Counted from the stretch's first letter, positions 46,080 through 59,800 are shown. The stretch: 64,000 nucleotides of DNA from Gibbula magus (GCA_936450465.1 OW388300.1:50209378-50273377), one strand, 5' to 3'. Notes: generated by a model from the sequence alone, not told the origin. Made by a program: numbers and translations.

Positions 46080-47880
46080 TTACATTGGTTCTAATGGTTA
46101 CAAGTAGATGTCAGGTGTGATAAGGTGTATTGCCTTGTTGTGCAGAATTGATCTGTTCGTGGCAGGTTTCCAATTCTGATAAACACTCCCCTTCCAAAAC
46201 AAATAAACCTTACAACAACAAACAAACAAACAAACTAAACTCGAAAATACATGAACTATAATTGGTACACAATAAAACAACAATAAATGGAGTGTAATTG
46301 AGTATATACATATATATGACATTTGATAAATGTTAAATGTGATTCGCAACGATTGCGATGTGTTCGGTGTATTTTTTCGGAATAGCTGCAATGTTACTGA
46401 AACGGAAATATTTAAACATCAAATGAAACTCAACTCAACTCAAAGCAGTTTATATTCCGTGACCCCTGAGTAAAGTAGTGTCATTTTCTATGTTATGTGG
46501 AGATTTTACACTGAAGTGTGCTAATACTAGCCATGCTGGCGAAGAATATCCAATACGCGTGAAGAGACTATGAGTAACAAATATTAATAGACTTGGTCCA
46601 ACAATGTCGTTGTCACTTGAAAACTATCTGGGATGTCACGTTCCATTTTATCAACCGTGTTTGCGTGCCAAATGAATGTTTCGGAACGTTTGGTGCGTGG
46701 GTTTAAAAAAACATAGAAAGCTTCAACGTTGCTGGATGTGTCTGCACGTGGAATTACCATAGAGTTGTTTATATTTTATAGTGTCCCGTTGCTACTGATA
46801 GAAATAAATGATTATTATGGTATATGTAATGGAAATGATAATTAATATTATGCAGCTGTCATCCAAACTATTTGTCAATTTCAGGGGATGTTTAAAACCG
46901 TGAAGACAACGAGTCTGTGAAATTACGTTATCAGATATTGAAAGGGACATCAGTAGCTGCATTCTCTCTATCAAGAAATTTGCATGGGCGGGTATGGGGG
47001 GAAAAAATTGACAAAATTTCAAAATTCCTGGATCCGCCACAACTCTCCACACAGTTCTTCCATCATAACCTCTGTTGTATATGGCCTCTCAACATATCTG
47101 GTGGTAACAATGGTAACGTCCAATAAAACATAGTTTTACCTCTGCCATCTTGCAAACAATGCGTGCGCATCGCACTGATGTAGCAACTCTAGTCATGTCG
47201 ACAATCTGATACAACGTCCCTGATTGCACAACTAACTCTTGGTGCAACCAATCAGGATACGATATTATTAACCGGGAAAAGCTCGATATGAAACAGAGGT
47301 TAGGATGGATCGGAGAACTAAATGAAGTAGGTAAAGTAGCATCTACGAGGAGAGAATGCAGTAGCTGAAGGAAATACACCGAGGGGCAAGAGAAAAGATA
47401 CCAAATTTTCAACAGAGTTAGACACACAAAATCTGTCTTCCGGATAAAGATTTCCCGCAAGGGATAATTGTGCTGGAAGCGAGACATACATGCATGTATG
47501 ACCCAATTGTAACATTGGTTACGTAGGAAGAAATGATTTGAGTAATGTATGTGGAGAGAGATGATGAAGCATTGACAGAATGTCATTCAATGTATTGTAT
47601 ATCTGCAATATCGGTGGGCCAAAGATATAATTATTTTTATTAGTGAGTTTTTATTGAAATCTTACAGTATATCTCAGGATGCAGAATGGTAGTCAACGTC
47701 GGTTCAACATAATTTGTTCAACATAATACATCGCGACTAACATTTAATCCAAGGAATATTTTGTTGATAACGAAATGCTTAATTTTCAAAACGAGCATCG
47801 GAGTTATATCGGGGTATTTTTGTGGAAACGAATTTACAGGGGACATCCCTGTCTACACAAATACGTGATGATTGCACAAT
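46080..47880. other. Intergenic, nothing recognised
   Basis: Short overlapping frames on both strands (for example 47089-47586) have no domain or splice support. The sequence is AT-rich. Confidence 0.45.
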
Positions 47881-47899
47881 CCATATGAAAGGTAATAAT

Positions 47900-48165
47900 A
47901 TTTTTATGACCTTATATTTGACAAGTTCATAAAAACTAGTGCACATGCATTAGGAACGGAAAAACAATAAGTAAGCCACTCATCTGCGCTACGAGTGTGA
48001 AAACCTTCGTTGCAGCATAGCCATACATTGTTGATAAGTTTAATGATAACTTAAATTGTTATTTAATTTTTTATAAATAAATGTGGTTCATATTTAAAAA
48101 GCTGTAAGCGTAAAATAAAGCTTTTTTTTTATCAAGTAATGAAATAAACAAGATGGCGGACACAC
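47900..48165 (+). repeat. Diverged interspersed repeat (partner at 8277-8560)
   Basis: See the partner for the shared blocks. This copy ends at AAACAAGATGGCGGACACA. Confidence 0.4.
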
Positions 48166-49775
48166 GGCGTAAGAACTCTATTTTCAAGTATGTTTACATG
48201 CAATGATTCAGGAATATAATAAATTATATATTTTGTTTACATAATATCGCTTCATCTATATAAACAATGATGGGATGTCTTACATAAAATATTGTCAAAG
48301 TGTTCCGAATGAACCCAGTTCCATGTGTGTAAAACATCAGCGAACGTCCAACCTTTTAGCCTTGAGATATCGCTAAGTATAAGTAGACAACCTATAGCGC
48401 TCTGAACGTTTTGCCACAAAGCGCAGAGAAAACCATTCAATTAAGCAATGGAGTCGTCATCCCAACATTCCTTCTGCCTACACAAGTTCAACAAAGTCAC
48501 TTATTAGCTGCCAGAACACAAATTCGTTTATTTTCGTTTTCTTACACCCTACATACGAGGTGAATGCTTTGAATTTTAGTCTTTTACCATGACATTCTAA
48601 TGAGGAAACTGGCAGTATTGGATCAACAACGTCAAAGCTCTCCACAATTGTACCGGCAAAGAAAGTATTCTCTGCTCTTTCTTTTCATTTCCAACGAATA
48701 TCAATTCAATCAGGGATATGTCAATCATGAAAGGATGATTGTCCCCTCGAATTTCTTTTCCACAAAAATATACCAAAAGAAAACGCTTCCTTTTGCATCA
48801 ATAAATTGGAAGTTTTAATACGTGCACGCACAGCCAAATATATGGATAACAATACTGAAAAATGACATAATCTCTAAAAACCCAAAGGACGACAAATGTT
48901 ACAGATAGACATGAGAATTAAACAGAGGCGTTACTGCAACAGAACACCTGGACAGTGAAATTACGGTAGCTGAAATGAAGCTAATATACTTTTCGTGTGA
49001 AAAAGAAAAAGGCGTTTCCAAAATAATCTCTTACGTAAAGTAGGAGGTTTTATAACCCTGGCACGATGTCTTGGTCTAGTTTCCTGCCCATGTAATTAAC
49101 AAGATGCTAATTACGTAAGATTACGAGGTCAATTACTTGCATATTGTGCTGCGCATGTCTCGCTTCGCACTCACCGGACGCACTCACCGGAAGTATGCAA
49201 TAATTCTTGTCAAAGTTTAAATGGTCGACACATTCTCAAGTTGTTTGGCCTGCAGATTATCGAGAACACCTTGAGTCGATTAATGTTTGCTTTTAATGAT
49301 CTGTCTATACCTTCTTACATAACAGCGGTATCTCAATGACCGGTTTGTTGACAGATCGGTTCCATGTCTCGATAGTGCCAAGAGCACGTGCAGATTGGCG
49401 TCATAATTGATGACTCCTTTCAGCTATGTAAACAAGCGCGCAGTTATGTAAGGTAATTAATAACCCTCTTAGCGGTGCCATCGAGTTTACTTGAAACCTG
49501 AGACCAGTAATTGCCATACACGATTAATTCAGTAAATATTTCAGAATTATTTAATTTTTTTAGACGGGAAACTCATCGGCACCCTTATATTGTCATTTAT
49601 CGATTATAATACTCATGAATCTAAACTTTAAAAAAAAAATACAATAAAATAAAAAAAGGAGCATCTGAGATGTGTTCATTAAACTGAGCTCTGTAGTCTT
49701 GTTCTAGACTTGTCTAGGCACTTTAATTTAAGGGGTTACGATGACAGACTACCTTATATTGTCATTTATCTTTAA

Positions 49776-50129
49776 AGGCGCTGTAGCACGTTTTTTTGCT
49801 GAAATAAGTCGATGAAATGTATTTGATTAATAATGTCAACAATAGTAAAACACCCTTCTCTCTTCGGAAAATCAAGTTGCAAATGAGTGTACGTGGTTCC
49901 GTAAAGCCATGGGATTTTTTTTGTCATTCGAATATAATAAAATGTGTTCACAATAAAATGGCCGCCATGCAATTTTGGCTTTATACGCAACACCGTTATT
50001 ACCACTACGGATCATTGGTTTGTGTAATAAGATGTTTTACCCTCTAAAGTAAATATAAATGACATAAACAATCATTATAAATGAGAAATTTGAAAAAATA
50101 AAATTTAAAAAAAACGTGCTACAGCGCCT
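49776..50129. mobile_element. 354-bp MITE with TTAA target duplication
   Basis: TTAA at 49772-49775 and 50130-50133 flanks a perfect inverted pair, AGGCGCTGTAGCACG and CGTGCTACAGCGCCT, extended by T-run and A-run. TTAA duplications are typical of piggyBac-like elements. It carries no transposase, and internal short frames are not meaningful. Confidence 0.82.
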
Positions 50130-50804
50130 TTAAAAGTATAACGATTATTATACTCATGATTGCACAGCATGTGAGCGTGTGTGTATCGTATGTGTACTTG
50201 GCCTTAAATGCAATTATATTCACTCTTGCAGATGATATAATCCAAAACATAACATGATCAGTTCCCCTCCCTTAGTAATGGACGGAAATGCGTATATTTT
50301 AAAAGGAAACCCATCCCAATTTGACAGAAACGCGTCCATTACGGAAAACCGCTTCTTTTCTCGAAACAAATGCAGCAATTTCACTGACAGAAACCCCCGG
50401 TCATGTCGGAAGGTACCTCGTCCGGATCGGTAATTTCCGTGATGATGGAATTCCCAGAGAGGCGTGTATCGCTTAGAAACAGCGTTTGAAAGACATAAAC
50501 TGACTTGCAAAAGAAACGCCACCAGAATACAAAAGGTTATTATTTTTCGAGGAACGAAGCCTACCGATTGAAATTACTTTAAACATGTCTTCTAAATGTA
50601 ACCTGTACATTCACTGTACGCAAATGCAAGTTTTCGTAGTATTTTCGAGAAAAATGAACTTATTGATCAACACTTTCAGATTGTGTACAAAGTTAACCAA
50701 ATGAAATTCGGGTACAAAACATCAACAGAATGGAGGTTTTGCATTAAACTATACGATTGCAAGCGACGAACATGGCTTTTTAAAGTGCTACAGAAAAATA
50801 GAGC

Positions 50805-51892
50805 CATGGGCTCTGTAGCCCATCACGGTTTTATTGATTTATTATCAAATGTTGAATATCTAAGTTATCTCAAGTAATACATTGTTAACAAGCAAAATAA
50901 TATTGGTTTTAGATCATGACCCCTGTGACCCACATTTGGAGTCACAGGGTCACTAATCCAACAATTAAGAATCACCTTTGACCAAATAATCTCTACGCAA
51001 CATTTCACCTTTCTAGAGCTTTACATATAAACTGGAGAAGAAGATGAAAATAGGTTTTTGGGTCATGACCCGTGACCTAGATTGGGGTCACAGGGTCACA
51101 AAATCTACAATTTAGAATCCCCATTGGCCAAAGAGTCTGCACACAACTTTTCAGCTCTCTAGACCTTTTGGAACTGGAGAAGAAGATGAAAATAGGTTTT
51201 TAAGGATGTGACCCCTGTGACCCCATTTGGGGTCATGGGGTCACGAAATCTACAATTTAGAATCCCCATTGACCAAGGAGTCTGCACACCACTTTTCAGC
51301 TCTCTAGACCTTTTGGAACTGGAGAAGAAGATGAAAATAGGTTTTTAAGGATGTGACCCCTGTGACCCCATTTGCGGTCATGGGGTCACGAAATCTACAA
51401 TTTAGAATCCCCATTAGCCAAGGAGTCTGCACACAACTTTTCAGCTCTCTAGACCTTTTGGAACTGGAGAAGAAGATGAAAAAAGGTTTTTAAGGATGTG
51501 ACCCCTGTGACCCCATTTGGGGGCACGGGGTCACGAAATCTACAATTTAGAATCCCCATTGGCCAAGGAGTCTGCACACAACTTTTCAGCTCTCTAGACC
51601 TTTTGGAACTGGAGAAGAAGATGAAAATAGGTTTTTAAGGATGTGACCCCTGTGACCCCATTTGGGGGCACGGGGTCACGAAATCTACAATTTAGAATCC
51701 CCATTGGCCAAGGAGTCTGCATATAAAATTTCAGCTCTGTGGAGTTATTGGTTCTGGAGAAGAAGTCGAAAAAGCGAAAAGTTTACGGACGGATGGACGG
51801 ACGGACGGATGGACGGACGGATGGACGGACGGACGCCGGACGCCATGCCATGCCATAAGCCCATCGGGCCTTTCAGGCCTGATGAGCTAAAA
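50805..51892 (+). mobile_element. Pearl/Helitron-like non-autonomous element with six-unit core
   Basis: The order is a 5' leader (from CATGGGCTCTGTAGCCCATC), six tandem units starting at 50912, 51061, 51205, 51350, 51495 and 51640, an ACGG microsatellite (51784-51835), and a hairpin of ATCGGGCC against GGCCTGAT (51862-51882) followed closely by CTAA. The unit is about 145 bp with a GTGACCCC/GGGGTCA inner palindrome. Known: bivalve pearl elements have this layout and have been related to Helitrons, whose 3' ends are a hairpin plus CTRR. There is no helicase and no Rep domain. Confidence 0.8.
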
Positions 51893-53505
51893 AGAGAGAA
51901 CAATTTGCACCCTGCAGGTTGGAGCGACGCTTAACCAAGTTGCCTAATCATGGATTGCATCAAGTGTACAATAGCCAGACTCGCTAAATTTTACAGACGA
52001 ACTGACAGCATTGCGTACAAGCCACGGAGTGGAAAACCAAAGTTATCCACTCCGTAGAAAGACTGATCTGCTGACTTGTCACCCATTGAACAACTTTTGC
52101 AATTCCAACCTCGGCCATTAACAATAGAGATTTGGCCTTTTCCTCATGTGTCTATTAGCCTTCTTACACAATTAAGCTTAAAATATCGTTATTCTATTCA
52201 ATGTTCTAAAAATCCTGATGATCGAAAACTGGACAATTGACCCTTTACGTCACGTCAATTAATGGTTATTTTTACTGAAATACCCTTCCAATTGTATGTA
52301 TTTTCGATACATACTATTATAATATGAGTTTAATTGATTTGGGACCAAAAACGTTTTGGTTGCGTTTCTTTTGCAAGTCAGTTTATATGGACCCTACCCT
52401 ATTACTATATAAAAGGAAAGGGATGTAACGACGAAACAACCCCATGATCATTGAAAGTCATATTTCGCATCAAAAATTTTTTTTAAGGAAAAGTCGATGA
52501 TTACGATACGAATGCTAAATGATTTCCTTATGAGCTATACATGGTCACAATCGTATCATTATTTAAAAAGGTATGCGACAAGATAGTCCGCTACCTCCAA
52601 ACTTTCAAGCCAATTTTCTCGCTCACGAAAATCAGCGAGAACGAAGGCCCGTGAATCGGTATATGAGCTACTCCAGGTCAAATAAATGTCAAGGTCATGT
52701 ATGGCAAGATTAAGTGTTTGATAAACAGATTGAATTCAAATTATCTCAAATTCATGTACAGATCATATGAGTCATTCGTTCAAGTGAAGTGACAAAACTT
52801 TACTGTTTTTTTTAAATAAAAGTCACTCGTTAAAGCAGTATGCACCTTCAAATTCACAAAATCATGAAACTGTCAATTTCAATAAACTTATCTCAATGAC
52901 CAATACGGTCAGTACTTACGGTATTGGCTTATCTAAAGCGAGAAGAAATGTTTAATAAACAAATTTGAAGAAAAAAATCCCAAATTTATTCACAGATCAT
53001 ATGGTTGTAGACTTTTTCTCAATTATCGTTAAACAGGGACTGGAAGTTTAATGTCTGTTAAGCTTCTTTTCATGCATGGTAAAATATGTGTGAATGTCAA
53101 CTTGGTTCAAAAAGTATTGCAATCATTCAAATTCTAAAGTTTGAAGTGTAGTGTCTCTTCTAGGACAATAGTTAAATAATTAAGTACCATCACATTTTCC
53201 ATCAAATTTTCATAAATTGTGCATATGTTGGATGTTTTATTTCAATGAACGAATCGCTGAATAACCAATTGTTATGTCTTGGGTGGTAAAATCGTTCAAT
53301 TTATCCGAACAATCCCGGAGCATCACATTTCAATTTACAAACTAGGGTGTTGCTTAAGTAATTTCCAAGTGTAAATATTGTTGGTATTTTGTCTTTCAAT
53401 GAAATATGGTGATCCGGGCAATATTGCTCTATTCAAGGGTAATTCTGGTTATGTATAACGCGATCACAGGCGAACGCTGCTTTAAAAACCTGGGGATCGA
53501 AATAG

Positions 53506-53742
53506 CATTTCGGATGCAGATACGGCGATGAAGCAGGATGTCCAATAGCCGTTAAAGGGACAGTACTGCATGTTGAGGGAACTAGGACATGTGTGTTTAT
53601 TTGCATTGAGATCCAGAACGAGGCTATCTCTGCATGTAACGTAAACAGGAACAGCGTGGAGGCACTATCTGAAGATGGAACTGAAAACATCTCTCCTCCA
53701 TTACGACTTTTATTACTTATCTGCCCTATTTCATTTGTTTGA
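53506..53742 (+). other. Open segment of 78 codons lacking ATG, uncertain
   Basis: After an in-frame TAG the plus strand reads HFGCRYGDEAGCPIAVKGTV and onward to a TGA, with five cysteines in the first half. An open frame exists opposite it. The preceding AAATAG could be read as an acceptor but has a poor pyrimidine tract. There is no known domain and it may be chance or a decayed exon. Confidence 0.2.
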
Positions 53743-54376
53743 CGTTTAAATCTAGGTTTGCAAACGGAATTTATGCTTCCATTATCAAAGGGGGCATCTC
53801 AACTTTTGAATTTCGAATTTGTTGAAGTATAATGTCAAACATAATTGTAAAGATCATGTTTACGCTGTTTTTCGCCCCAAATCAATGTTTTATTTACTGT
53901 AAAGGTTATATACATTTAAAATTAAGTTTTATTATCAACAATTCAAAATCGATATTGAAACGCCATCTTAAAGTGATTATTATTCGCCAGGTTGTGGCTG
54001 ATACTGTAGTTTATATACCTACATGTACGGCATTATGAAACTAGTGCAATGCCACTTAATGTATGATATTACTGCGCAGATTCTGACTGCAATCTTAGTT
54101 TCATCATACTGTCATCATACTGCTATTTCCTTTATTATATTGTCGAGTAATAAACATACTGCTAACCTCTCTACAATTAAATACCATTTTGTTATACTCA
54201 TAAATACTATGGTAACAACCTCGCTTTCTCCCGTTGGACACCAAATCCTTATCTCGTTTGATAACAATCTAAGTACATGGAAGAAGTTTATTATCCTCTG
54301 TTAATGAAGTGAACGGAATTTTCTACTTATGTATTCATTTCATGCATGTATGTACATGTAATCAGATTACGATAGG

Positions 54377-54755
54377 CATGGGTTCTGTAGCTCATCAGGA
54401 TTTCATTGATTTATTATCTACGGTTGAATATCTAAGGTATCTCAAGTAATACATTGTCAACAAGCAAAAAATTAAGTTTTTAGATCATGACCCCTGTAAC
54501 CCACATTTGGAGTCACAGGGTCACCAATCCAACAATTAAGAATCACCTTTGACCAAAGAGTCTCTACACAACATTTCACCTTTCTAGAGCTTAGAGATAA
54601 AACTAGTTTTTTGGGTCATGACCCGTGACCTAGATTGGGGTCACAGGGCCACAAAATCTGTAAATTGTGAATCCCCATTGGCCAACGAGTCTGCACACAA
54701 CTTTTCAGTTCTCAAGACCGTTTTGAGCTGGAGAAGAAGATGAAAATGAGAAATG
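54377..54755 (+). mobile_element. Truncated pearl/Helitron-like element, second copy
   Basis: Near-identical to 50805-51190 through the leader and about two core units, then it breaks off after GGAGAAGAAGATGAAAAT. It lacks the remaining units, microsatellite and hairpin. Confidence 0.85.
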
Positions 54756-55252
54756 GTTGTGTTACTGAAGAACGGAACAACAGTCTTTCCTCGACCGTCT
54801 GCAATATGTTTCATACTTCTTAATTTTGCATGAACCAGAAACAACAGTACCCTATCAACTTTCATCCGACCTGCGTCCCCTGGTCAATTCGCTAAATGTG
54901 TGACGTAAAGTGCACATAGAATTCCTACTAATGTATTATATACCAAAAAATAATAATGTTTATTGCATTAAATTGTATGCCACCTTGTTCACCGTTGTAC
55001 TGTATATGATAATTTTAAAGGGCGTCACTATAGGTTGGATAACCCAATTCATTCTTTGGAATATTAAATATATCATAAAACATGTATATATGTGTATATC
55101 CTCTGAACTTGACTCTATTGTCGCCTATTGTGGACTTATGGGAACCTTCATCTTGGTTAGGAATGACATGGATAATTGAATTATAAATCTTGATTGGTGA
55201 ATTGCGTTAATGATTCATACTTGATTCAAATCTATGCCTACCGGATGTATAA

Positions 55253-55537
55253 CTCAAAGGCAAGTTGTCAGTGCCTCTCCAGGACTCGCTCCATGATTTG
55301 GAAATCGCCTGTCAAGTATTATTGGACCTGACAATTAAATCATCTGTCAAAAACAGGAAAGTGATAAACGAGATACAACGACACATTGCAGCAATTTGTG
55401 AGTATATGTGTGTGAAACAGCCCAAACCTTACCACATTTCGGTTGTTAGTTCACCACTAGAGACAAGTAATTGTCCCACAGGTGGCATGTCCCCCGCGAC
55501 ATTCAAGAAAAGAGCGAAGAAGGAAAACACTATATAA
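55253..55537 (+). CDS. Uncharacterised open frame, possible terminal exon
   Basis: A 94-codon open stretch between TAA and TAA reads LKGKLSVPLQDSLHDLEIAC onward and ends with basic MSPATFKKRAKKENTI. No ATG precedes the main part, so if real it is a 3' exon, with a possible acceptor TTGTCAG at 55265-55271. Composition looks protein-like (helical first half, basic tail). No family is recognised and no upstream exon is identified. ATTAAA lies six bases after the stop. Confidence 0.3.
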   Translation, partial: LKGKLSVPLQDSLHDLEIACQVLLDLTIKSSVKNRKVINEIQRHIAAICEYMCVKQPKPYHISVVSSPLETSNCPTGGMSPATFKKRAKKENTI

Positions 55538-55539
55538 AG

Positions 55540-55545
55540 TTTATT
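55540..55545 (-). terminator. Candidate poly(A) signal AATAAA for SH3BP5-like gene
   Basis: TTTATT on the plus strand, about 780 nt past the stop codon at 56322-56324. It overlaps an ATTAAA on the opposite strand (55543-55548). Confidence 0.35.
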
Positions 55546-56321
55546 AAACATGTTCATTACACAGGAATGATCATCAATAGAAAGGTAGAAATTCAGGATC
55601 TAACAATAACAATAGTTATAGAACAATGACACGGAGTAACAGCATGTAAGTTGGAGGCTATAGATTGTAAAATATCATTTTAACATCCTCTCCATAAAAC
55701 AAACCTGTCTTAGTTCGTTATTTCAGGAACTGATTCAGAAGCCCATTTTAATAATCATCACAAACAGTTCCAATGCACTTGGACTTCGAATAGGTGTACA
55801 CCTCTTCAAATAGCTGAAATGTGGCAAGAATATCATTATTACCAGGCCACAAGCAAATTTAAGGTCTGTTCTTACTATACAACTTGTAGCATACAACTGG
55901 TAATATCTACATAAAGTTGTATGGCTTCAGTCGTTATCATATAACATAACTATAATATTCCAGAACTTTACTCACTTTACGATTTGTAGCTGCAACCTTT
56001 TGTATAAAACCTGTAATATCAACGTGAGATTGCACGTAGCTCAGTTCAGTTGACACGACTCCACTTGGTTATTCTAATATTGCATTCTACGTCCTAGTGC
56101 ATTTTGTGAAAATGTAATTCTAGGTCGTAATGTCATTTAAGTCGTACAAATTCATACGGTGAAAATAGACTATTAGGCCATCACATAACGACTGGGTGCT
56201 GTAATTTCTCAGTGTTAGTTGATACTTCAGTCGAACTGTCAGAATGGACCAATCAACACAACCTTTGTTTTGTTCATCACATCCCGGGAAACAAGCACTC
56301 TCTTACTTTCATAACACTGAT
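55546..56321 (-). other. Presumed 3' UTR of the SH3BP5-like gene
   Basis: There is no coding potential on either strand. It is bounded by the stop codon and the candidate poly(A) signal. No repeat is recognised. Confidence 0.35.
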
Positions 56322-56872
56322 TCATTGCACAGGTTCCCTGTCAACACTTCTTGCATTGTTCTGATCTATGTCCGCTTTCTTCAGATCTTTCGTATATTCC
56401 TCCGGGTCGGAAGAACCCTCTGTTTGATTCTCACCTCTTTCCGGTAGACTGACGTCACATCCGGTCAATTTGAACTGCTGTGCATGCTCACCACATACTG
56501 GTGATTGTTCAGCGCCGCTGCCACATTCCCTCTCTTCCGACGCGCATGCGCTGTCACTGTCTTTCCGGTCACATGATGGAGTCTCGCCTTTGACATGTTC
56601 ACACTTGTCTGTATTGTCATTATTTAATGGAAGAGTAAGAGTCTGCCTTTCTTCAAGTGAGGTAGAAGGGTTACCCGGAGTCTCGGGTGAGGAGGGATCT
56701 TTGGCCTGTTGACAACCATCTAAAGCCTTGTCAAGTTGTGATAGTGAAATACCTGAAGAGTTGTTTGAATCGGAAGTAACGTGACCGTCCGAACTAAAGA
56801 CTTCATCTGATTCGTCGATCTCCGAGTCTACATGGTCCTCCATATTAGAGGAGGTGGAGAACACGCCTCGAT
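56322..56872 (-). CDS. SH3BP5: SH3BP5-like terminal exon: acidic Ser-rich tail
   Basis: Acceptor TTTCCAG, 551 nt to TGA. It encodes DRGVFSTSSNMEDHVDSEID then a disordered, serine- and glutamate-rich tail ending SVDREPVQ. The tail is poorly conserved in the family, so the stop is taken from the frame only. Confidence 0.85.
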
Positions 56873-59800
56873 CTGGAAACAAAACAGGATCATGTCAACA
56901 CATAGTTTTACTTTTAAAAAGTAATGTCCTCTTAACTATAACTCCTAACACAAACAGAAACACATCCTCTGTCTTTACCACCAGATCCTGAGTTACATGC
57001 TCTCCAAACAGAGGTTACCTAGGTCGTATGTTCTCGCCTCAAGAGGTTATATGGGAAGGTAATTCTACAGGATAAACATTAGATAACAAAGAAGCAGCTA
57101 TGGCTAGCTGAACATGGTGTAAATTATCTCCCTTATCTGAACATATACATTTTCAAATCTACATATGTTTAATTCACAATAACATGCCTAAAAAAAAGCT
57201 GAACTGAACATGTTCATACTGTAATACCGTTTTTGAGTATCGTTTTTACATTGTACGTGCATTTTGCGTATGATTGACGCTGGTCAGTTGGACATTTCTT
57301 TAGATCGTATGTCGACATTATTCCCTCTTTAAATATGAGGTTGCTTTAAAACAAGATGAACTAATGGTTATAAAAGTTACCTAAATTTGGATCAGATATT
57401 GTCGACGCTAAACTTTCGTTGTCCGCGCCAACACCAGGTTGCCTTGGAAACATGAGAAGTATCTTCTGTCGTCTGCTCTCGTGGATCTCCTCCGAGATGT
57501 CCTCGAGACGCTTCAGGGACTCCGTGTACTGGTGTTTGGACGCTTTGATGGCGTTCTGGAGGTCATCGATGTTCTGTTTCTGTTGCTAGGGAACAGAACA
57601 AAAGAAATGAAGAACCTACCATTCTCTCACCGCAGAGGTAACTCAAGTCGTTTCTGTCAACGTAACCTCTGTTTAATATGGATTAATACGCTGGTTATTT
57701 TTGGGAGACAATTTATTAATGTTTTGTTTGGCCATTCACTATATTTGAGACTCTCTAATTAGTATACAGAGTCCCTGATTATATGAATCAGTTTATATCT
57801 CTGCAAAGAATGCTGATTAGTAGCTACGATGACATTGGTCCCCATGCAATCGATAAACGCACACGAATAGAAGAACAAACCTTTTTACGAGACGTTTTCT
57901 ATTGTAAAGCCTTTCAGTCAGAGTGCATTGCGACAAAACAATTCATCTCTTTTAGTGTGTAAACCAATGACACCAGCACCAATGGTAGAAAACGGTGAAT
58001 TGCTAATAATTTAGCATACTTTAGTTGACTGTTTTTTAAGAATATATCTTCAAATAGATAACAGTTTCTGTTTATGAAATTATAATGGATAATACATCGA
58101 CAAATTCGAATCAACAATATTTCTTAAATAATTAGAGGAGAAATCTCAATTTGCTTACCTGCAGCTTAACCTCCAGCTGTGATTTCATCTCAAAATAAGG
58201 TCTGAAAAAGATAATGTTAAGTAAGTATTTATGTTATTTGTGTTCGACTTGCATTGAAACATTTGGTGAAAATAAGATACTCAAGATCAGAATTATCAAT
58301 TTAATGTTTTAGATTTCAAACAATTTTTATTTTCTTAAAATTCCATTGAATTTACACATTTTTAAATATATTAATTAGAGTTTGATTGAACTACGTTTGG
58401 CGTTGTTTAACAATAGTTGATGGTTTCGTATTGAAATACAAGGATATAAAGATATTACAAACCAAATAAAAATAATTTCTTCAGAGATTAATTTCTACTC
58501 TCTAAAAACATAGATCTTGCTTAAATTATAACGCTTAACTATACCCATGCCAATGAAATCACTTTGGAAACACACCGATTGTTTTTCCGCATCTCCCTAT
58601 CCTCTAAAGTAATTGGCCCGTAAAGCCTACAACATTTATAATGGAACAAACATCGTTCGTGTCGCAATGGAAAACGTCTGTACAGTTTGTGTAATTTTAC
58701 ACCTAATTACCCCTACAAAAATACCTCGTACATCTCCCAAAGCACCCATAAAACGCTAAAACAATTAACCCAGCAAACCGCGAGTTCTCAAAATATTACG
58801 AGTTGACTGAAAACAGACAACATTTCGGCGAAAACAATCAACTTGTCCACCGTATGATGTGGTTTTGTTACGCTGTTGCGCTGCACCTAGTTCAACAGAT
58901 GGTAAATCCCGTGAGACTTGAACTAATCGCTGATTCTGCATTTTCAGTTGATAGACATTTGATGTGCTATCCGTGTTGATGATGAATGGGAAACCCGTTG
59001 AGTGATAGACATTTGACGAGCTGTTTTAGTTTTTGGTGCATAGGACGTATCGTTGGGAGATATATATTTGATGCTTGTTGCCTACTGGTTTATGATGAAT
59101 AGAACGTTTTGCTTGAAGATAGATATTAGATGTGCAATCGGAACTTGTGATGGATGGAATCTAGCTAGAACGTTTTCTTGGATGTGCTGGAGTTAATGAT
59201 CTAGAAAATGTTTCGCTGAACGTTATACAAATAATGTGTTGTTCGAGGTTATGATCAGTAAAACATTTATAGTTGAAATATGTTGATTTATTTGATGTGC
59301 CATCCAGAGATTATGATGGATTGAATATTTCGCTGAAAGAGAGGTGCTGGATTGGCATAAGACTAGTGCTTCCTGTAGTGGTTAATAGTTTATCAACATT
59401 CTGATACGTACACACATCTCCCACACCCTCAACTAAGTAAGGTGCGCCGTATTTCTCAGATTCACATTAACGTCTACAACTGCTTACGTTCGATACATAT
59501 ATCTCCCGAACCCGAGACGATAAGTGCCTGTTTCTTAAGTTTCCAGTAACGTACAAATGGAAATCTTTCAAGCGTCGAGCGTCCCGGACAGATTCGATTT
59601 CGACAAACTAGTCTATCATTCACAGGCATATATCAATATGAACAAAGTGTAAGGTATTGATGACACACGTTGATTATCGAAGTTGGACCCACTTGCAGAA
59701 ATACTCCTCAGCACATACCGATAACAATTAGTTAAGCCTGATTTGTGGAGGTGGTTTCTTGGAACACATAAACATAACCCCATGCTTGCTAAGGCTCTCC

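Noticed and set aside
47089..47586. 165-codon minus-strand frame
   Set aside because: It has no recognisable domain, irregular composition and overlapping alternative frames.
48151..48166. First exon starting ATGGCGGACACACGGC before a GTAAGA donor
   Set aside because: The sequence is shared with a dispersed repeat at 8.5 kb and no downstream exon in frame was found.
50912..51784. Ribosomal or coding tandem repeat
   Set aside because: The 145-bp units are not a multiple of 3, carry stops in all frames and belong to a mobile element.
53433..53690. 85-codon minus-strand frame
   Set aside because: It is opposite another open segment with no splice support or recognisable domain on either strand.
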